From NCBI RefSeq assembly GCF_029892065.1, contig NZ_CP120375.1:310001-374000 (forward strand): DNA of 64,000 nt, in the 5' to 3' direction. Made by a program: the position numbers and the translations under genes. This document shows positions 11,357 through 20,135 of this stretch, piece after piece (within the stretch, counting starts at the first letter, position 1; each line of letters opens with the position of its first letter). The stretch is from Sinorhizobium garamanticum. GTDB lineage: Bacteria > Pseudomonadota > Alphaproteobacteria > Rhizobiales > Rhizobiaceae. Under the pieces are notes generated by a model. It saw only the letters and a list, made by a program, of their open reading frames with translations, did not search any database and was not told the DNA's origin.

Positions 11357-11797
11357 ATGAGTGATTCCGGTGTCGCCGTCTTCGACAAGACGCTCCAGAC
11401 CACGCATATCTGGCTCGATGAAATCATGGAACACCAGGGGCCGGATCGTCAGCGCGCATGGCATATCCTGAGCGCTGTTCTTCACACCCTGCGCGATCGC
11501 TTGTCCGCCGACCTATCGGCTCATCTTTCCGCGCAACTGCCGCTGCTCGTGCGGGGGACCTATTACGATCAATACGAGCCCTCCAAACAGCCGGTACAGT
11601 CGCGGACCCTGGACGAGTTCCTTGGCCGGGTGAAAGAGGAACTCGCGTTCAGCCGGCCGGTCGATGCCAAGGAGGCGGTGCAAACGGTATTTCACGTGCT
11701 GTCGCACCACCTTGATCCCGGCGAAGTCCGCAAGATCCGTGAAAGTCTGCCCCAGGATGTACGGGCACTTTGGCCAGACCCGACCCAGCGTCAATAG
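11357..11797 (+). CDS. DUF2267 domain protein
   Basis: A 146-residue soluble protein with the DUF2267 pattern: FDKTLQTTHIWLDEIMEHQG at the start, DRQRAWHILSAVLHTLRDRL, then LPLLVRGTYYDQYEPSKQP, with a second helical repeat ending in LDPGEVRKIRESLPQDVRAL. DUF2267 proteins are small, helical, of unknown molecular function and common in rhizobia near stress genes. AGGAG lies seven bases before the ATG. It stands alone between the IS21 remnant and small hypothetical genes. Confidence 0.85.
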   Translation: MSDSGVAVFDKTLQTTHIWLDEIMEHQGPDRQRAWHILSAVLHTLRDRLSADLSAHLSAQLPLLVRGTYYDQYEPSKQPVQSRTLDEFLGRVKEELAFSRPVDAKEAVQTVFHVLSHHLDPGEVRKIRESLPQDVRALWPDPTQRQ

Positions 11798-12340
11798 ACC
11801 GGCCAAAGGGTGGGTTAGGTCATCCACCTGCCATGCGTCGAGAAGGTTGCTGGGGGTATGTACACCTCGTCGGAGAAATACCATGTCATCGTTCGAAAAT
11901 CCTGGCTGACCAGGAAACCACCGATAAGCTCGGCGCCGCCATGATCCTATTGGCCCGTAACGAAGGCGGTGGCGGCCCCCGCAAAGGTATTATTCTCACG
12001 CACGAGCTCGTCGAGGATGCATTCGGTGGCGACCGCGACAGAGCAGCTCGAGTTATCAGGTCCGGCGTCATCGATCATGAGGCTCTGCGCAGGATCGACA
12101 GCCCGGACAGGCTGACTTATCAGACGCTCGATGCAGCGACCGCTGTCGTCTGCTGGCACTTGGCGACCTTCAGCCGCGATGATCTGGGGCTCTTCGAAGG
12201 ACCGGTGCGTTCCAGATGAGACTGCCAGGGATCACAGAGCCAGCTCCCGTCATGCGTGGATGCTCGGAAAAGTGGTCGATGCCGCTTTCGACTGTCACCG
12301 TGGTGCCCGGTACCGCCTGCCAGAAAGTCCCTGATCGGAC
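11798..12340. other. No confident gene; one weak ORF
   Basis: A plus frame from the ATG at 11941 to 12219 (MILLARNEGGGGPRKGIILT..., 92 residues) is open but has no Shine-Dalgarno sequence and no recognisable family. The rest holds only incidental short frames. Confidence 0.3.
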
Positions 12341-12802
12341 TCAAGCGGCATGGGATCTCGAGGATCCAACAATCAGCAGCGCATTCAATAGCATGGCGAA
12401 CAGACTGGGGCGGGGTTCTAGTATCTCGCGGACACATCGGGCAGCCGCCTCGGCCCGCACCGTCCCACCGGAATGGCAGCTGCAAACAAGCTGGTGCAAC
12501 TCCCAATCGGTCAATTCGAAGAAACGCTTCGCCTCGGCATAGGTATCATCCTGAAGGCCCTCCGCACGAAGCAGCGGATCCTCAAATGCGACCGTGATCG
12601 GCGAACCTGCGCTTCTCATCGCGTCACGCGCCCATGCCGGCTGATACTCGGTTTCCGAAAGTGTGCTGAGACGCTGATCAGGTGCTTTCTCCAAAAGCTC
12701 TGCCCAGTGCGCAAGGCGTTCACGTCGCGTCATCGCCCGGCCCTGCATGTCTGCGTGGACGTCGGCAACTGTTTGCAATCGTTCGCGTGGTTCGTATTTC
12801 AT
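12341..12802 (-). CDS. Conserved-looking hypothetical protein
   Basis: A 153-residue soluble protein, MKYEPRERLQTVADVHADMQ with TRRERLAHWAELLEKAPD and a well-ordered C-terminal half containing FFELTDWELHQLVCSCH. No catalytic motif, signal peptide or membrane segment is visible. I believe similar proteins occur in rhizobia next to small stress genes, but cannot name the family. Start at 12802 is the first in-frame ATG. Codon use looks normal for the replicon. Function unknown. Confidence 0.6.
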   Translation of the reverse strand: MKYEPRERLQTVADVHADMQGRAMTRRERLAHWAELLEKAPDQRLSTLSETEYQPAWARDAMRSAGSPITVAFEDPLLRAEGLQDDTYAEAKRFFELTDWELHQLVCSCHSGGTVRAEAAARCVREILEPRPSLFAMLLNALLIVGSSRSHAA

Positions 12803-12837
12803 CGTTGCCTCTCATATTAGAGTATTCTTTGAGAGGT

Positions 12838-13092
12838 ATGGCGCTTAGAGATATCGACAAGAGGGTTGGGAGAAGCTTCAACAGCCTGCGCGGAGAACGC
12901 GGACCGACGCTCGACGATCTTCGTGGCGATCCCACCGAAGGTCCGGAATTGCCGGGATTGGTGATACCCTTGCGAGCCCGCTCGCGAGCGTCCTCTTCAC
13001 GGCCCGCGGTTATTAGAAGCACCAAGCCGGCGGATTGGACATCCCAGTCCGAGATCGCAGTCGGTGGTTTTTCTGTCAGAACTCACTGGTAG
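12838..13092 (+). CDS. Short hypothetical ORF
   Basis: An 84-codon frame starting MALRDIDKRVGRSFNSLRGE, reading away from the divergent hypothetical gene. GAGAGG lies almost touching the ATG, so spacing is poor. The middle is acidic and the end rich in serine and arginine. No family is recognised, and the frame ends exactly against the stop of the convergent DUF1476 gene. It may be non-coding. Confidence 0.3.
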   Translation: MALRDIDKRVGRSFNSLRGERGPTLDDLRGDPTEGPELPGLVIPLRARSRASSSRPAVIRSTKPADWTSQSEIAVGGFSVRTHW

Positions 13093-13413
13093 TCAGGTGT
13101 CCCTGATCTGGTCGACAGCGGTCGCCAGCAGTTCGTCCATGATGACGCGTATCTGTTGATCGGACTGGGCGACGCCAGCCGCGTCGAAATCGGCGCGCAC
13201 CTTGCGGAGCACATCGTTGTCCCCTGCTTCTTCGAAGTCCGCGCGGACCACCTCCTTCGCATAGGCGTCGGCGTCCGCGCCGGTTTTACCGAGCTTTTCA
13301 GCGGCCCACAGGCCAAGCAGCTTGTTACGCCGCGCCATCGCCTTGAACTTCAGCTCCTCGTCCATCGCAAACTTCTTTTCGAAGCCTTCCTGCCGGTCCT
13401 TTATGCTGCCCAT
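13093..13413 (-). CDS. DUF1476 protein, F1-ATPase inhibitor zeta-subunit homologue
   Basis: A 106-residue all-helical protein: MGSIKDRQEGFEKKFAMDEE, then FKAMARRNKLLGLWAAEKLG, with a C-terminal four-helix region. This matches DUF1476, the alphaproteobacterial zeta subunit that blocks ATP hydrolysis by F1Fo-ATP synthase by inserting its N-terminal inhibitory helix. The chromosomal copy is usually single; a plasmid copy is unusual and may be a paralogue. It acts in the cytoplasm at the F1 head. The start at 13413 gives exactly the family length. Confidence 0.9.
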   Translation of the reverse strand: MGSIKDRQEGFEKKFAMDEELKFKAMARRNKLLGLWAAEKLGKTGADADAYAKEVVRADFEEAGDNDVLRKVRADFDAAGVAQSDQQIRVIMDELLATAVDQIRDT

Positions 13414-13704
13414 CGCTTAGCCTTCGTTAAGGTTGTGAGTTTCGACCTTCATCCGACATCCAGAAGATGACCGGCTAATCGCGGCCGAGAGTGGCGCGAA
13501 TGGAGGTCGTTGGCAAGATCAGGACATTCACGCAGATGATCGGCGAGGATTACAGACTCAAACTGGAACGGTGCGGTTCTTGTTCTGACCCCGGAAAGGT
13601 GGGTGATGGCGGGCAATCCGGATCTTCCGACCGACCGTCGGGAACGCCCACTTCGGGTCGGAATCGACCCGGGTATCAAGCGTCAGGTTTTCACCACTAG
13701 AAAC

Positions 13705-14400
13705 TCATTCACCCTCCAACGCTTGGCTCTCAGGCTCAGCGGTCGCGTCCTGCTCAAGCGCCTGCCGGCTGAGCAGCCCCGCGTCCTCCAACCGCTCGAG
13801 ATCGGGTAGGTCGCGCAGCGTCTCGAGGCCGAATACCGACAAAAAATGCTTGGTCGTCACATACGTGTAGGGCGCGCCAGGTGTGGGGCTACGTGGTCCG
13901 GAGCCGAGGAACCCGGCGTCGCGAAGCGACCCTATCGTGTCGCGGCTTACTTCCTTACCGAAGATTTTCGACAACTCCCCGCGCGTGACCGGCTGCAGAT
14001 AGGCGACTGCCATCAGCACGGCCGCTTCGTGTTCGGAGAGGCTTGCCGCCCCAGAGCGGGTCGGGGCGGCGGAAGCTCGGATTACCGGTCCATATGCCGC
14101 GCGGGTGCGATGCTGCCAGCCGCCGGCAACCGCGACGATGTCATAGGGTCGTGTGCGCAGTTCCTCCCGCAAGTCGTCGATCACGAGATCGATGCTGCAG
14201 GCCCGGCCGACCACACGTACCAAGGCCTCGCGGGTGACCGGTTCGGCCGAGGCGAAGATCACGGCCTCGACGCGCAGCATCCATTCGCGCCAGCGAAGCT
14301 CCGGCGGCAGGTCCTCCAGCTCGCGATCGAACAGGACCTCTCCCACTGACTTCGTCTTGCTACGCGATGACTTTGCTGCAGTCGCTCCGGTCATCGTCAC
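13705..14400 (-). CDS. scpB: Orphan segregation and condensation protein B-like (ScpB)
   Basis: About 231 residues. [20 protein letters not shown] is the typical ScpB beginning, followed by the first winged helix, and [19 protein letters not shown] [19 protein letters not shown] with [20 protein letters not shown] for the second winged helix. ScpB normally bridges the kleisin ScpA in the SMC complex; no scpA or smc gene is in the window. The start is GTG at 14400 (or ATG at 14394), overlapping the upstream DUF1403 stop by four bases, so the two are translationally coupled. The tail is long and acidic. A plasmid-maintenance role is inferred. Confidence 0.85.
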   Translation of the reverse strand: MTMTGATAAKSSRSKTKSVGEVLFDRELEDLPPELRWREWMLRVEAVIFASAEPVTREALVRVVGRACSIDLVIDDLREELRTRPYDIVAVAGGWQHRTRAAYGPVIRASAAPTRSGAASLSEHEAAVLMAVAYLQPVTRGELSKIFGKEVSRDTIGSLRDAGFLGSGPRSPTPGAPYTYVTTKHFLSVFGLETLRDLPDLERLEDAGLLSRQALEQDATAEPESQALEGE

Positions 14401-15350
14401 AACCCGTATATCCGGAACGATGGCCGGCCGGACAGTTCACACACGGCGCCAGCCCCCTCCAGCCGCTCAAACAGACGCGTGCTCGCCCAGCGCGAGAGGT
14501 TGGAGCCGGGCGCGGAGACTGGCACGGCATCCTCGTCGAGCAACTTGCGGACGACGTTCTCGGCACCCTTGGTGCGGACCTTCGGCGCGACGACAAGAAG
14601 CTTTTCCGCGCGCCGGGCAATCTCGCCGGCCGACCGCAGCGCAGCACCAGTGCCTTCGACCAGAGCCAGACAGACAGTGCGCGGGAAAGCGACCTCGCCG
14701 GGATGGACACGTCCCCGGGCCCCGATCGTTCGGAAGGCCGGCCCGTAGCGTTCTCCCATCAGCAGCGGTACGGGAGCCGGCCATTTCAGCATGGAGGCGA
14801 CCAGGGCATCGGCGAGTGCCCAGGCGAGCGGCTCGGCATCCGGACGGGCGGCGTGGATGGCGCTCACCAGGTCCGCCGCGGCAAAGGGCGCGGCGCGACC
14901 GGACTGCCGGGCATTGTCGGCATGATCGACGGCCGCCGCCAGCCGGTCATCCCAGGACAGACCGAGCAGATCAGCCAATTCGGCGACGCCCTTCGAAGAA
15001 ATGCCGGGTTTTCGGCCGCTCAGCCTTCTGTAGGCCAAAAACACCCTTCCGGCCGGGCCAGGATCGTCGCCCGCAGCGGTCAGCAGCACGGCATCGCGCA
15101 AAGCCGGTTCGTGCTCGTTTCGGCCCATCAGGCGAACAGCGGCCGCGGCGCATTTCAGCGCCTGACGGGATCGCCAGCAGCCGGCCCAGTGCGGTTCTGT
15201 CCGAACGAGATCATCGAGGGATTTCAAGGCGATGCCGGCGGCAAAGGCGGCGTCCGCTTCCGTGAGATCGCGGCCGCGCGGCATGGCCCAGCCCGGCAGC
15301 TGAGCGGGTGGTACGGACGACGATATCGGCGGGAGCGCGAGCGAATCCAT
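14397..15350 (-). CDS. DUF1403 family protein
   Basis: About 317 residues, starting [20 protein letters not shown]. It is helical, rich in alanine and arginine, with [19 protein letters not shown] and [19 protein letters not shown] in the N-terminal half and [20 protein letters not shown] in the middle, as in DUF1403. The function of this family is unknown. It overlaps the orphan ScpB gene by four bases, suggesting the two proteins work together, perhaps with DUF1403 replacing ScpA; this is inference. The upstream region holds a perfect palindrome and is shared with the divergent toxin-antitoxin pair. The start at 15350 is chosen because the upstream extension is low-complexity and unlike the family. 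Confidence 0.8.
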   Translation of the reverse strand: MDSLALPPISSSVPPAQLPGWAMPRGRDLTEADAAFAAGIALKSLDDLVRTEPHWAGCWRSRQALKCAAAAVRLMGRNEHEPALRDAVLLTAAGDDPGPAGRVFLAYRRLSGRKPGISSKGVAELADLLGLSWDDRLAAAVDHADNARQSGRAAPFAAADLVSAIHAARPDAEPLAWALADALVASMLKWPAPVPLLMGERYGPAFRTIGARGRVHPGEVAFPRTVCLALVEGTGAALRSAGEIARRAEKLLVVAPKVRTKGAENVVRKLLDEDAVPVSAPGSNLSRWASTRLFERLEGAGAVCELSGRPSFRIYGL

Positions 15351-15429
15351 GTCAACAAGCTTACCGAAGTCGTGCGGTTTCCACCATCGATTTCGACGCA
15401 AACCGCACAGCCCGTCAACAAACAATAAT

Positions 15430-15454
15430 GTCCGATAATCTTGCCTTATCGGAC
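15430..15454. promoter_or_regulatory. Perfect 9-bp inverted repeat, operator or recombination core
   Basis: GTCCGATAA (15430-15438) and TTATCGGAC (15446-15454) are exact complements with spacer TCTTGCC, followed by GTTTTT. It lies between divergent genes. It could be an operator, a terminator-like hairpin, or, from its ATAA-spacer-TTAT layout, a site for a Xer-like tyrosine recombinase such as the one encoded 0.8 kb away. Confidence 0.55.
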
Positions 15455-15551
15455 GTTTTTCTTCTTCTATAGAAAGGTCCACCGAATCAGGCCGAAATCG
15501 CCCTCGATCGGTGGAAATTTGCGCTTTCACCGGTTGGGAAGCAGGTGTATA

Positions 15552-15570
15552 TAGCTAGACAGTCTAGCTA
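15552..15570. promoter_or_regulatory. Palindromic operator before the toxin-antitoxin pair
   Basis: TAGCTAGA, spacer CAG, TCTAGCTA: an exact 8-bp dyad ending 15 bases before the antitoxin ATG. Phd/YefM antitoxins bind such palindromes to repress their own operon, so this is very likely the autoregulatory site. Confidence 0.7.
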
Positions 15571-15585
15571 GATTGGAACAAAGCA

Positions 15586-15840
15586 ATGGAATGGCAGCTG
15601 CAGGACGCCAAGAACCACTTCTCGAAAGTGGTGCAGAAGGCGCGACACGAGGGGCCGCAGATTGTCACGCTGCGTGGCGAGCGCACGGCCGTGGTGCTGT
15701 CCGCCCACGACTATGACGCTCTGCGCGCCGGCCGACCGACGCTGGTCGACGATCTGCTCGGCGGTCCCCCTTGGGACGATGAGCTCGCCGATGCGGTCGA
15801 GGCGCGCGCCAAGACGCCAAGCCGCGACGCGGCCTTCTGA
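15586..15840 (+). CDS. Type II antitoxin, Phd/YefM family
   Basis: An 84-residue antitoxin. The N-terminal DNA-binding domain has the family signature WQLQDAKNHFSKVVQKAR followed by GPQIVTLRGERTAVVLSAHD. The C-terminal tail (DDLLGGPPWDDELADAVEAR) is the acidic, flexible segment that wraps the toxin. It overlaps the PIN toxin start (15840) by one base, the usual arrangement. A palindrome just upstream is the likely autorepression site. Confidence 0.92.
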   Translation: MEWQLQDAKNHFSKVVQKARHEGPQIVTLRGERTAVVLSAHDYDALRAGRPTLVDDLLGGPPWDDELADAVEARAKTPSRDAAF

Positions 15841-16247
15841 TGTATCTGGTTGACACCAACATCGTTTCGGAGGCGCGACGCGGCACGCCGCAGGCGGTTG
15901 CCTGGCTGCGCTCGGTCGACCCGCTCAGCATCCATCTAAGCGCGCTGACCCTCGGCGAAATCATGCGCGGCATTGCGCTGAAACAGAAGTCGGATCCGAA
16001 GGCCGCCGCTCACCTCACCGAATGGCTGCGCAAGCTGCGCCACGACCACGGCGACCGCATCCTGCCGGTGACCGACCAGATCGCCGTCGAATGGGGCCGC
16101 ATCGCCGCGATCCGGCCGCGTGGCGATATTGACGGGCTCCTCGCTGCGACTGCGATCGTCCACGACCTGATCCTCGTCACGCGCAACGTCAAGGATTTTG
16201 AAGATACGGACGCATCTGTGATCAATCCGTGGGAGACACCGGCGTGA
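15840..16247 (+). CDS. vapC: PIN-domain toxin (VapC/FitB-like ribonuclease)
   Basis: A 135-residue PIN domain: MYLVDTNIVSEARRG gives the first conserved aspartate, LSALTLGEIMRGI the glutamate, and DGLLAATAIVHDLILVTRN the C-terminal acidic residues that bind the metal. Such toxins cleave RNA (often tRNA) when the unstable antitoxin is lost. The motif LSALTLGEI and neighbouring Phd antitoxin are closest to FitB/VapC. It stops within the start of the tyrosine integrase (four-base GTGA overlap), an unusual coupling of an addiction toxin with a recombinase. Confidence 0.92.
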   Translation: MYLVDTNIVSEARRGTPQAVAWLRSVDPLSIHLSALTLGEIMRGIALKQKSDPKAAAHLTEWLRKLRHDHGDRILPVTDQIAVEWGRIAAIRPRGDIDGLLAATAIVHDLILVTRNVKDFEDTDASVINPWETPA

Positions 16248-17359
16248 GCGGCTCAGCGACGAGCTCGGAACCGCAAAAAGTCGATCCCTCCCAGCCGGGT
16301 GGTGTAACGGTCGACACGAACCCTGGTGGCACTGCACTCCCCTCCCCTGTTCCGGAAGCGAACGCCGCCCTGCCGGCGCACCTCGATCGCCTCGCCGATC
16401 GGGCCCGCGGTTATGTCGAGGCTGCCAGCTCCGCCAACACCCGCAAGGCCTACGCCTCCGACTGGAAGCATTTTACCGCCTGGTGCCGCCGGCAGAACCT
16501 CACTCCCCTCCCCCCGGATCCCCAGGTCGTCGGCCTCTATATAACCGCCTGCGCGTCAGGCGCCGCAACGGCCGACCGCAAGCCCAACTCGGTCACGACA
16601 ATCGAACGCCGTCTCTCTTCGCTATCCTGGAACTACGCGCAGCGCGGCACGCCGCTGGACCGCAAAGATCGGCACGTCGCCACAGTGCTCGCCGGCATCC
16701 GCAACACCCACGCTGCCCCTCCCCGACAGAAGGAAGCCGTGCTTCCAGAAGACTTGATCGCCATGCTCGAGACTCTCGATCGCGGCACATTGAGGGGTCT
16801 GCGCGACCGCGCGATGCTGCTCGTCGGCTTTGCGGGCGGCCTGCGCCGCTCCGAGATCGTCGGACTTGACCTCGGCCGCGATCAGACGGAAGACGGCCGG
16901 GGCTGGATCGAGATCCTCGACAAGGGCCTGCTGGTCATCCTGCGCGGCAAGACCGGTTGGCGCGAGGTCGAGATCGGCCGCGGCTCGTCGGACACGACTT
17001 GCCCCGTCGTCGCCATCGAGACCTGGATCAAGTTCGCCCGGATCGCCAAAGGTCCCCTCTTCCGCCGGGTCCGGGGCCAGGGCAAGGACGTCGGGCCGGA
17101 CCGATTGAATGACCGGGAGGTGGCACGTCTCGTCAAGAAGGCGGCACTTGCCGCCGGTGTTCGCGGGGATCTGAGCGAGGGCGATCGGGCCGAGAAATTC
17201 TCGGGGCATTCGCTACGTGCCGGCCTCGCGTCCTCGGCCGAAGTCGACGAGCGTTACGTCCAGAAGCAGCTCGGCCATGCCAGCGCGGAAATGACCCGCA
17301 AGTACCAGCGCCGCCGCGACCGCTTTCGGGTCAATCTCACCAAGGCCTCGGGGCTGTAA
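16244..17359 (+). CDS. Tyrosine site-specific integrase/recombinase
   Basis: About 371 residues. The N-terminal SAM-like core-binding domain begins near YVEAASSANTRKAYASDWKH. The catalytic domain contains the arginine in GFAGGLRRSEIVGL, the HSLRAGLAS box (H-x-x-R), LGHASAEMTRKYQR with the second histidine and the nucleophilic tyrosine, so all key residues are present. I chose GTG at 16244 because it overlaps the toxin stop (GTGA) and has GGGAG eight bases upstream. It resembles plasmid-borne phage-type integrases. A decayed relative lies at 21.3-22.2 kb. It may resolve plasmid multimers or move the adjacent module. Confidence 0.9.
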   Translation: MSGSATSSEPQKVDPSQPGGVTVDTNPGGTALPSPVPEANAALPAHLDRLADRARGYVEAASSANTRKAYASDWKHFTAWCRRQNLTPLPPDPQVVGLYITACASGAATADRKPNSVTTIERRLSSLSWNYAQRGTPLDRKDRHVATVLAGIRNTHAAPPRQKEAVLPEDLIAMLETLDRGTLRGLRDRAMLLVGFAGGLRRSEIVGLDLGRDQTEDGRGWIEILDKGLLVILRGKTGWREVEIGRGSSDTTCPVVAIETWIKFARIAKGPLFRRVRGQGKDVGPDRLNDREVARLVKKAALAAGVRGDLSEGDRAEKFSGHSLRAGLASSAEVDERYVQKQLGHASAEMTRKYQRRRDRFRVNLTKASGL

Positions 17360-17869
17360 AGGCCCCTCCCCTCCCCGGTATGAAACCGTTAGGTCAAATC
17401 TGCGTCCAGGGATTTCAGCCTAGCGCTTCAATTGAAATCGGGAAGTAAAAGCCACAGAGGCGCAAATCGCCTAGTGTCGGTCGCCCTGGATCGGCGGATT
17501 CGCCTGGAAATCCGGGCATTTTCAGCCCCTTCCTCAGCCCTTGTTCAGCGGACTCATTTGCCTGATGGGGTGGACTGGACCTCTCCCGAGCGGCCGACGC
17601 GGCGCGCCACCGGACAGTTTTTCAGTGTCAAAGCTCGCCTGAAGCGACAGGGCGGAGCTCGGCCTCCTTCAAAACGGCTGGTTTTGCGGCGTTTCGGCCA
17701 CAGAAGGCCGCTGGCGCAGTTTTCCGACCTTCGACGGCCCGGTGCTCGCTGCAGACCCGATTTCGTGCTGTACGGCCTTCTGTTTTGAGCTTAAAACACG
17801 CTCGCAAAGGAACGTTTTCTGACGCATTTCTTATCTGTACAAAACACTTTGGACGGCCAATAAAATCCG
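17360..17869. other. Non-coding region between integrase and serine recombinase
   Basis: I see no supported gene. The part next to the recombinase is AT-richer and has the imperfect palindrome TTTTGAGCTTAAAA at about 17783-17796, a possible subsite of a resolution (res) site or an operator for the recombinase gene. Confidence 0.4.
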
Positions 17870-18787
17870 ATGGCGAAAGCTGCGACCCTCAGTCCCCCTC
17901 CCCTGCCGCAAAGGCTGATCGGATATGCCCGCGTTTCGACGGACGATCAGCTCAACGACGCCCAGGTCGATGAGTTGCGCGCGGCCGGCTGCCATCGCAT
18001 CCATCAGGAACACGGATCCGGCGCATCCCGCGCAAGGCCGGTTCTAATAAAGCTGCTGAAGGATCTCACCGCCGGTGACGTCCTTGTTGTCGTCCGCCTC
18101 GACCGCCTCGCCCGCTCCGTCAGCCACCTGCTTGACGTCATCGAGGATTTGGAGAAGCGCGGCGTGCATTTTCGCTCTCTGCGCGATCCGATCGATACCT
18201 CCACGCCGCAGGGAATGTTTTCGTTGCAGGTGCTCGGCGCCGTTGCCCAGCTTGAGCGCGCGCTGATCGCGGAGCGCACGAAGGCCGGCATGAAAGCCGC
18301 CAAGGCGCGCGGCCGGCTTGCCGGCAATCCCGGGCTTCGGGAACGCCGACCAGAGGCGGTCCGTGCGGTCTCTGTAGCACGCGAGCGGGCCTACCTGGAT
18401 GAGCTGATTTCGTCGGCGCAGACATGGCTGCCTACCGTACGTCGGCTCCGACCGCAGCACAGTTGGGACAATGTTGTGCGGATCCTCAATCGGAGGGGCC
18501 ACGATTGGACGGTCGAACGCTTGCGTCGGGCGGTGCATCGATTGGTGCGCGAAAAGCTCGCGGAACCAGCACTGGTTGCCCGATCGCCGCGCCGGCCGCC
18601 TGAGGATCACCTGATGCGGCTGGTTGCGGGGATCGCCATCGCCGATCCCGATTTGTCGCTCCGCGACATTGCCGCCCAATTGGACCAGATGCATGAGCGC
18701 CCGCCACGCGGTGGGCGCAAATGGCAACCTTCTTCGGTCAGGTCACTGCTGGACGGGGCCCGCCGCCTCGGGCTGGTTCGCTCCTGA
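17870..18787 (+). CDS. Serine recombinase (resolvase/invertase family)
   Basis: A 305-residue protein. The catalytic domain starts RLIGYARVSTDDQLNDAQVD, with the nucleophile serine in YARVSTDDQ and the conserved VVRLDRLARSVSHLLD. EKRGVHFRSLRDPIDTSTPQ and ERALIAERTKAGMKAAKARG lead into the long E-helix. The C-terminal extension of about 120 residues is longer than the 45-residue HTH of Tn3 resolvases and may hold two helix-turn-helix units. Likely acts on nearby sites as a resolvase or invertase. Its stop is followed by sequence cut by an IS630 insertion. Confidence 0.9.
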   Translation: MAKAATLSPPPLPQRLIGYARVSTDDQLNDAQVDELRAAGCHRIHQEHGSGASRARPVLIKLLKDLTAGDVLVVVRLDRLARSVSHLLDVIEDLEKRGVHFRSLRDPIDTSTPQGMFSLQVLGAVAQLERALIAERTKAGMKAAKARGRLAGNPGLRERRPEAVRAVSVARERAYLDELISSAQTWLPTVRRLRPQHSWDNVVRILNRRGHDWTVERLRRAVHRLVREKLAEPALVARSPRRPPEDHLMRLVAGIAIADPDLSLRDIAAQLDQMHERPPRGGRKWQPSSVRSLLDGARRLGLVRS

Positions 18788-19069
18788 GAGCCTGGTTCAT
18801 AAGGCGACCGAGCTTGCAAAGGCGCGCTTTCCGCAGAGCGCCGCAAAGGGTTCGCTCTGGTGGCTGAACTCGTCGTCGCAGGGCGTGGGCTACGTGCCAG
18901 AGTCGCTCTCGAAGCCGACGCGCGACACGGCGATGCTCTCGCTGCCTGCCTTCCCCGAGGCATGGGTGATCGCCCCCACGCCCGCGCAGGCCGACCTCGA
19001 TGCGCTCGTCCTGAACGTGCTCGCTTGGGCGAGGAACTCGTTCGAGGATCATGCTCACCGCGCCACCTA
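18788..19069. other. Truncated unknown sequence upstream of IS630
   Basis: A plus frame reads FPQSAAKGSLWWLNSSSQGV and continues to a TAG at 19068-19070 that is made by the IS630 junction. It may be the fragment of an older gene. I do not recognise it and it has no start of its own. Confidence 0.25.
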
Positions 19070-20115
19070 GAGCGTTTCCGGGTTTGATTGAATCGTTGCC
19101 GATTCCCGAATCGTCGTTCCTGTGATTCAAGATGCTGGCTGGAAGGAGGCCAGCATCGGATGACGCGACCCTTATCGAACGACCTTCGCGACCGCGTTTT
19201 GGCAGCGGTTTTGAGCGGCGAGACCAGCCGTGTGGTGGCGGCGCGCTTCGGAGTTGCCGTCTCTTCCGTGGTGAAATGGTCGCAGCGCTATCGCGCGACC
19301 GGTTCTGGCGCACCGGGCAAGATGGGCGGCCATCGCAAGCGTGTTCTGGAACCGCATCGCGCCTTCATTGCCGAGCGGCTCAATCAGAACCCGCATCTGA
19401 CGCTGCATGGCTTGAAGGATGAACTGGCAAGACGCGACGTCACGGTCTCCCACAATACGATCTGGGAATTCATCCGGCGCGAGGGACTGCGCTTCAAAAA
19501 AAACGCTGTTCGCCCTTGAGCAAGCCCGCGCCGACATCGCTCGCAGGCGGGAGCGATGGAAGACCTTTCAGCGCAATCTCGATCCTGAGCGGCTGGTGTT
19601 TATCGACGAGACCTGGATCAAGACCAACATGACGCCGCTTCGAGGCTGGGGACCAAAGGGCAAGCGCCTGCGTGCCTTTGCTCCGCACGGCCACTGGCGG
19701 ACGCTGACCTTCCTCGGTGCCTTGCGCAGCGATCGGCTGACTGCTCCCTGTGTCTTCGACGGACCGATCAACGGCCAGTGCTTCCGCGCCTATGTCGAGC
19801 AACAGCTCGTGCCCGCGCTCAAACCCGGCGATATCGTCATCATGGACAATCTCGGCAGCCACAAATCGGCAGCTATCCGGCAGATCATAAAGGCGGCCGG
19901 TGCACGGCTCTGGTTCCTGCCGCCCTATTCGCCGGATCTCAATCCGATCGAGCAGGCTTTCTCCAAGATCAAGCACTGGATGCGGCAAGCCCAGAAGCGA
20001 ACCGTTGAAGATACCTGGCGACACATCGGAGCGCTCGTCCAAACAATCCACCCAGACGAATGCTCAAACTATCTGGCCAACGCAGGCTACGCTTCCGTCA
20101 AAACATGAAACGCTC
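19070..20115 (+). mobile_element. IS630-family insertion sequence with TA target duplication
   Basis: The element starts GAGCGTTTC (19070) and ends GAAACGCTC (20115), exact inverted repeats, and is flanked by TA at 19068-19069 and 20116-20117, the standard IS630/Tc1-mariner target. Length 1046 bases. It carries one transposase gene in two overlapping frames. It sits between the serine recombinase flank and the NT-HEPN gene, whose stop is only about 20 bases beyond the right end. Confidence 0.9.
19160..20108 (+). CDS. IS630 transposase in two frames (frameshift at A8)
   Basis: The first frame (19160-19519) gives the HTH domain: [20 protein letters not shown], then [19 protein letters not shown], ending at LRFKKN. 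The second frame continues [19 protein letters not shown], then [12 protein letters not shown] (first catalytic aspartate), [16 protein letters not shown] (second) and [20 protein letters not shown] (final acidic residue). The frames join at eight A (19496-19503), where a +1 (or -2) shift gives the full protein. Several IS630 elements use such a slippery run, so this may be programmed rather than a lesion. GGAGG lies about 12 bases before the ATG. All DDE residues are intact. Confidence 0.85.
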
Positions 20116-20135
20116 TAATCTGTCCCACGTACAGA

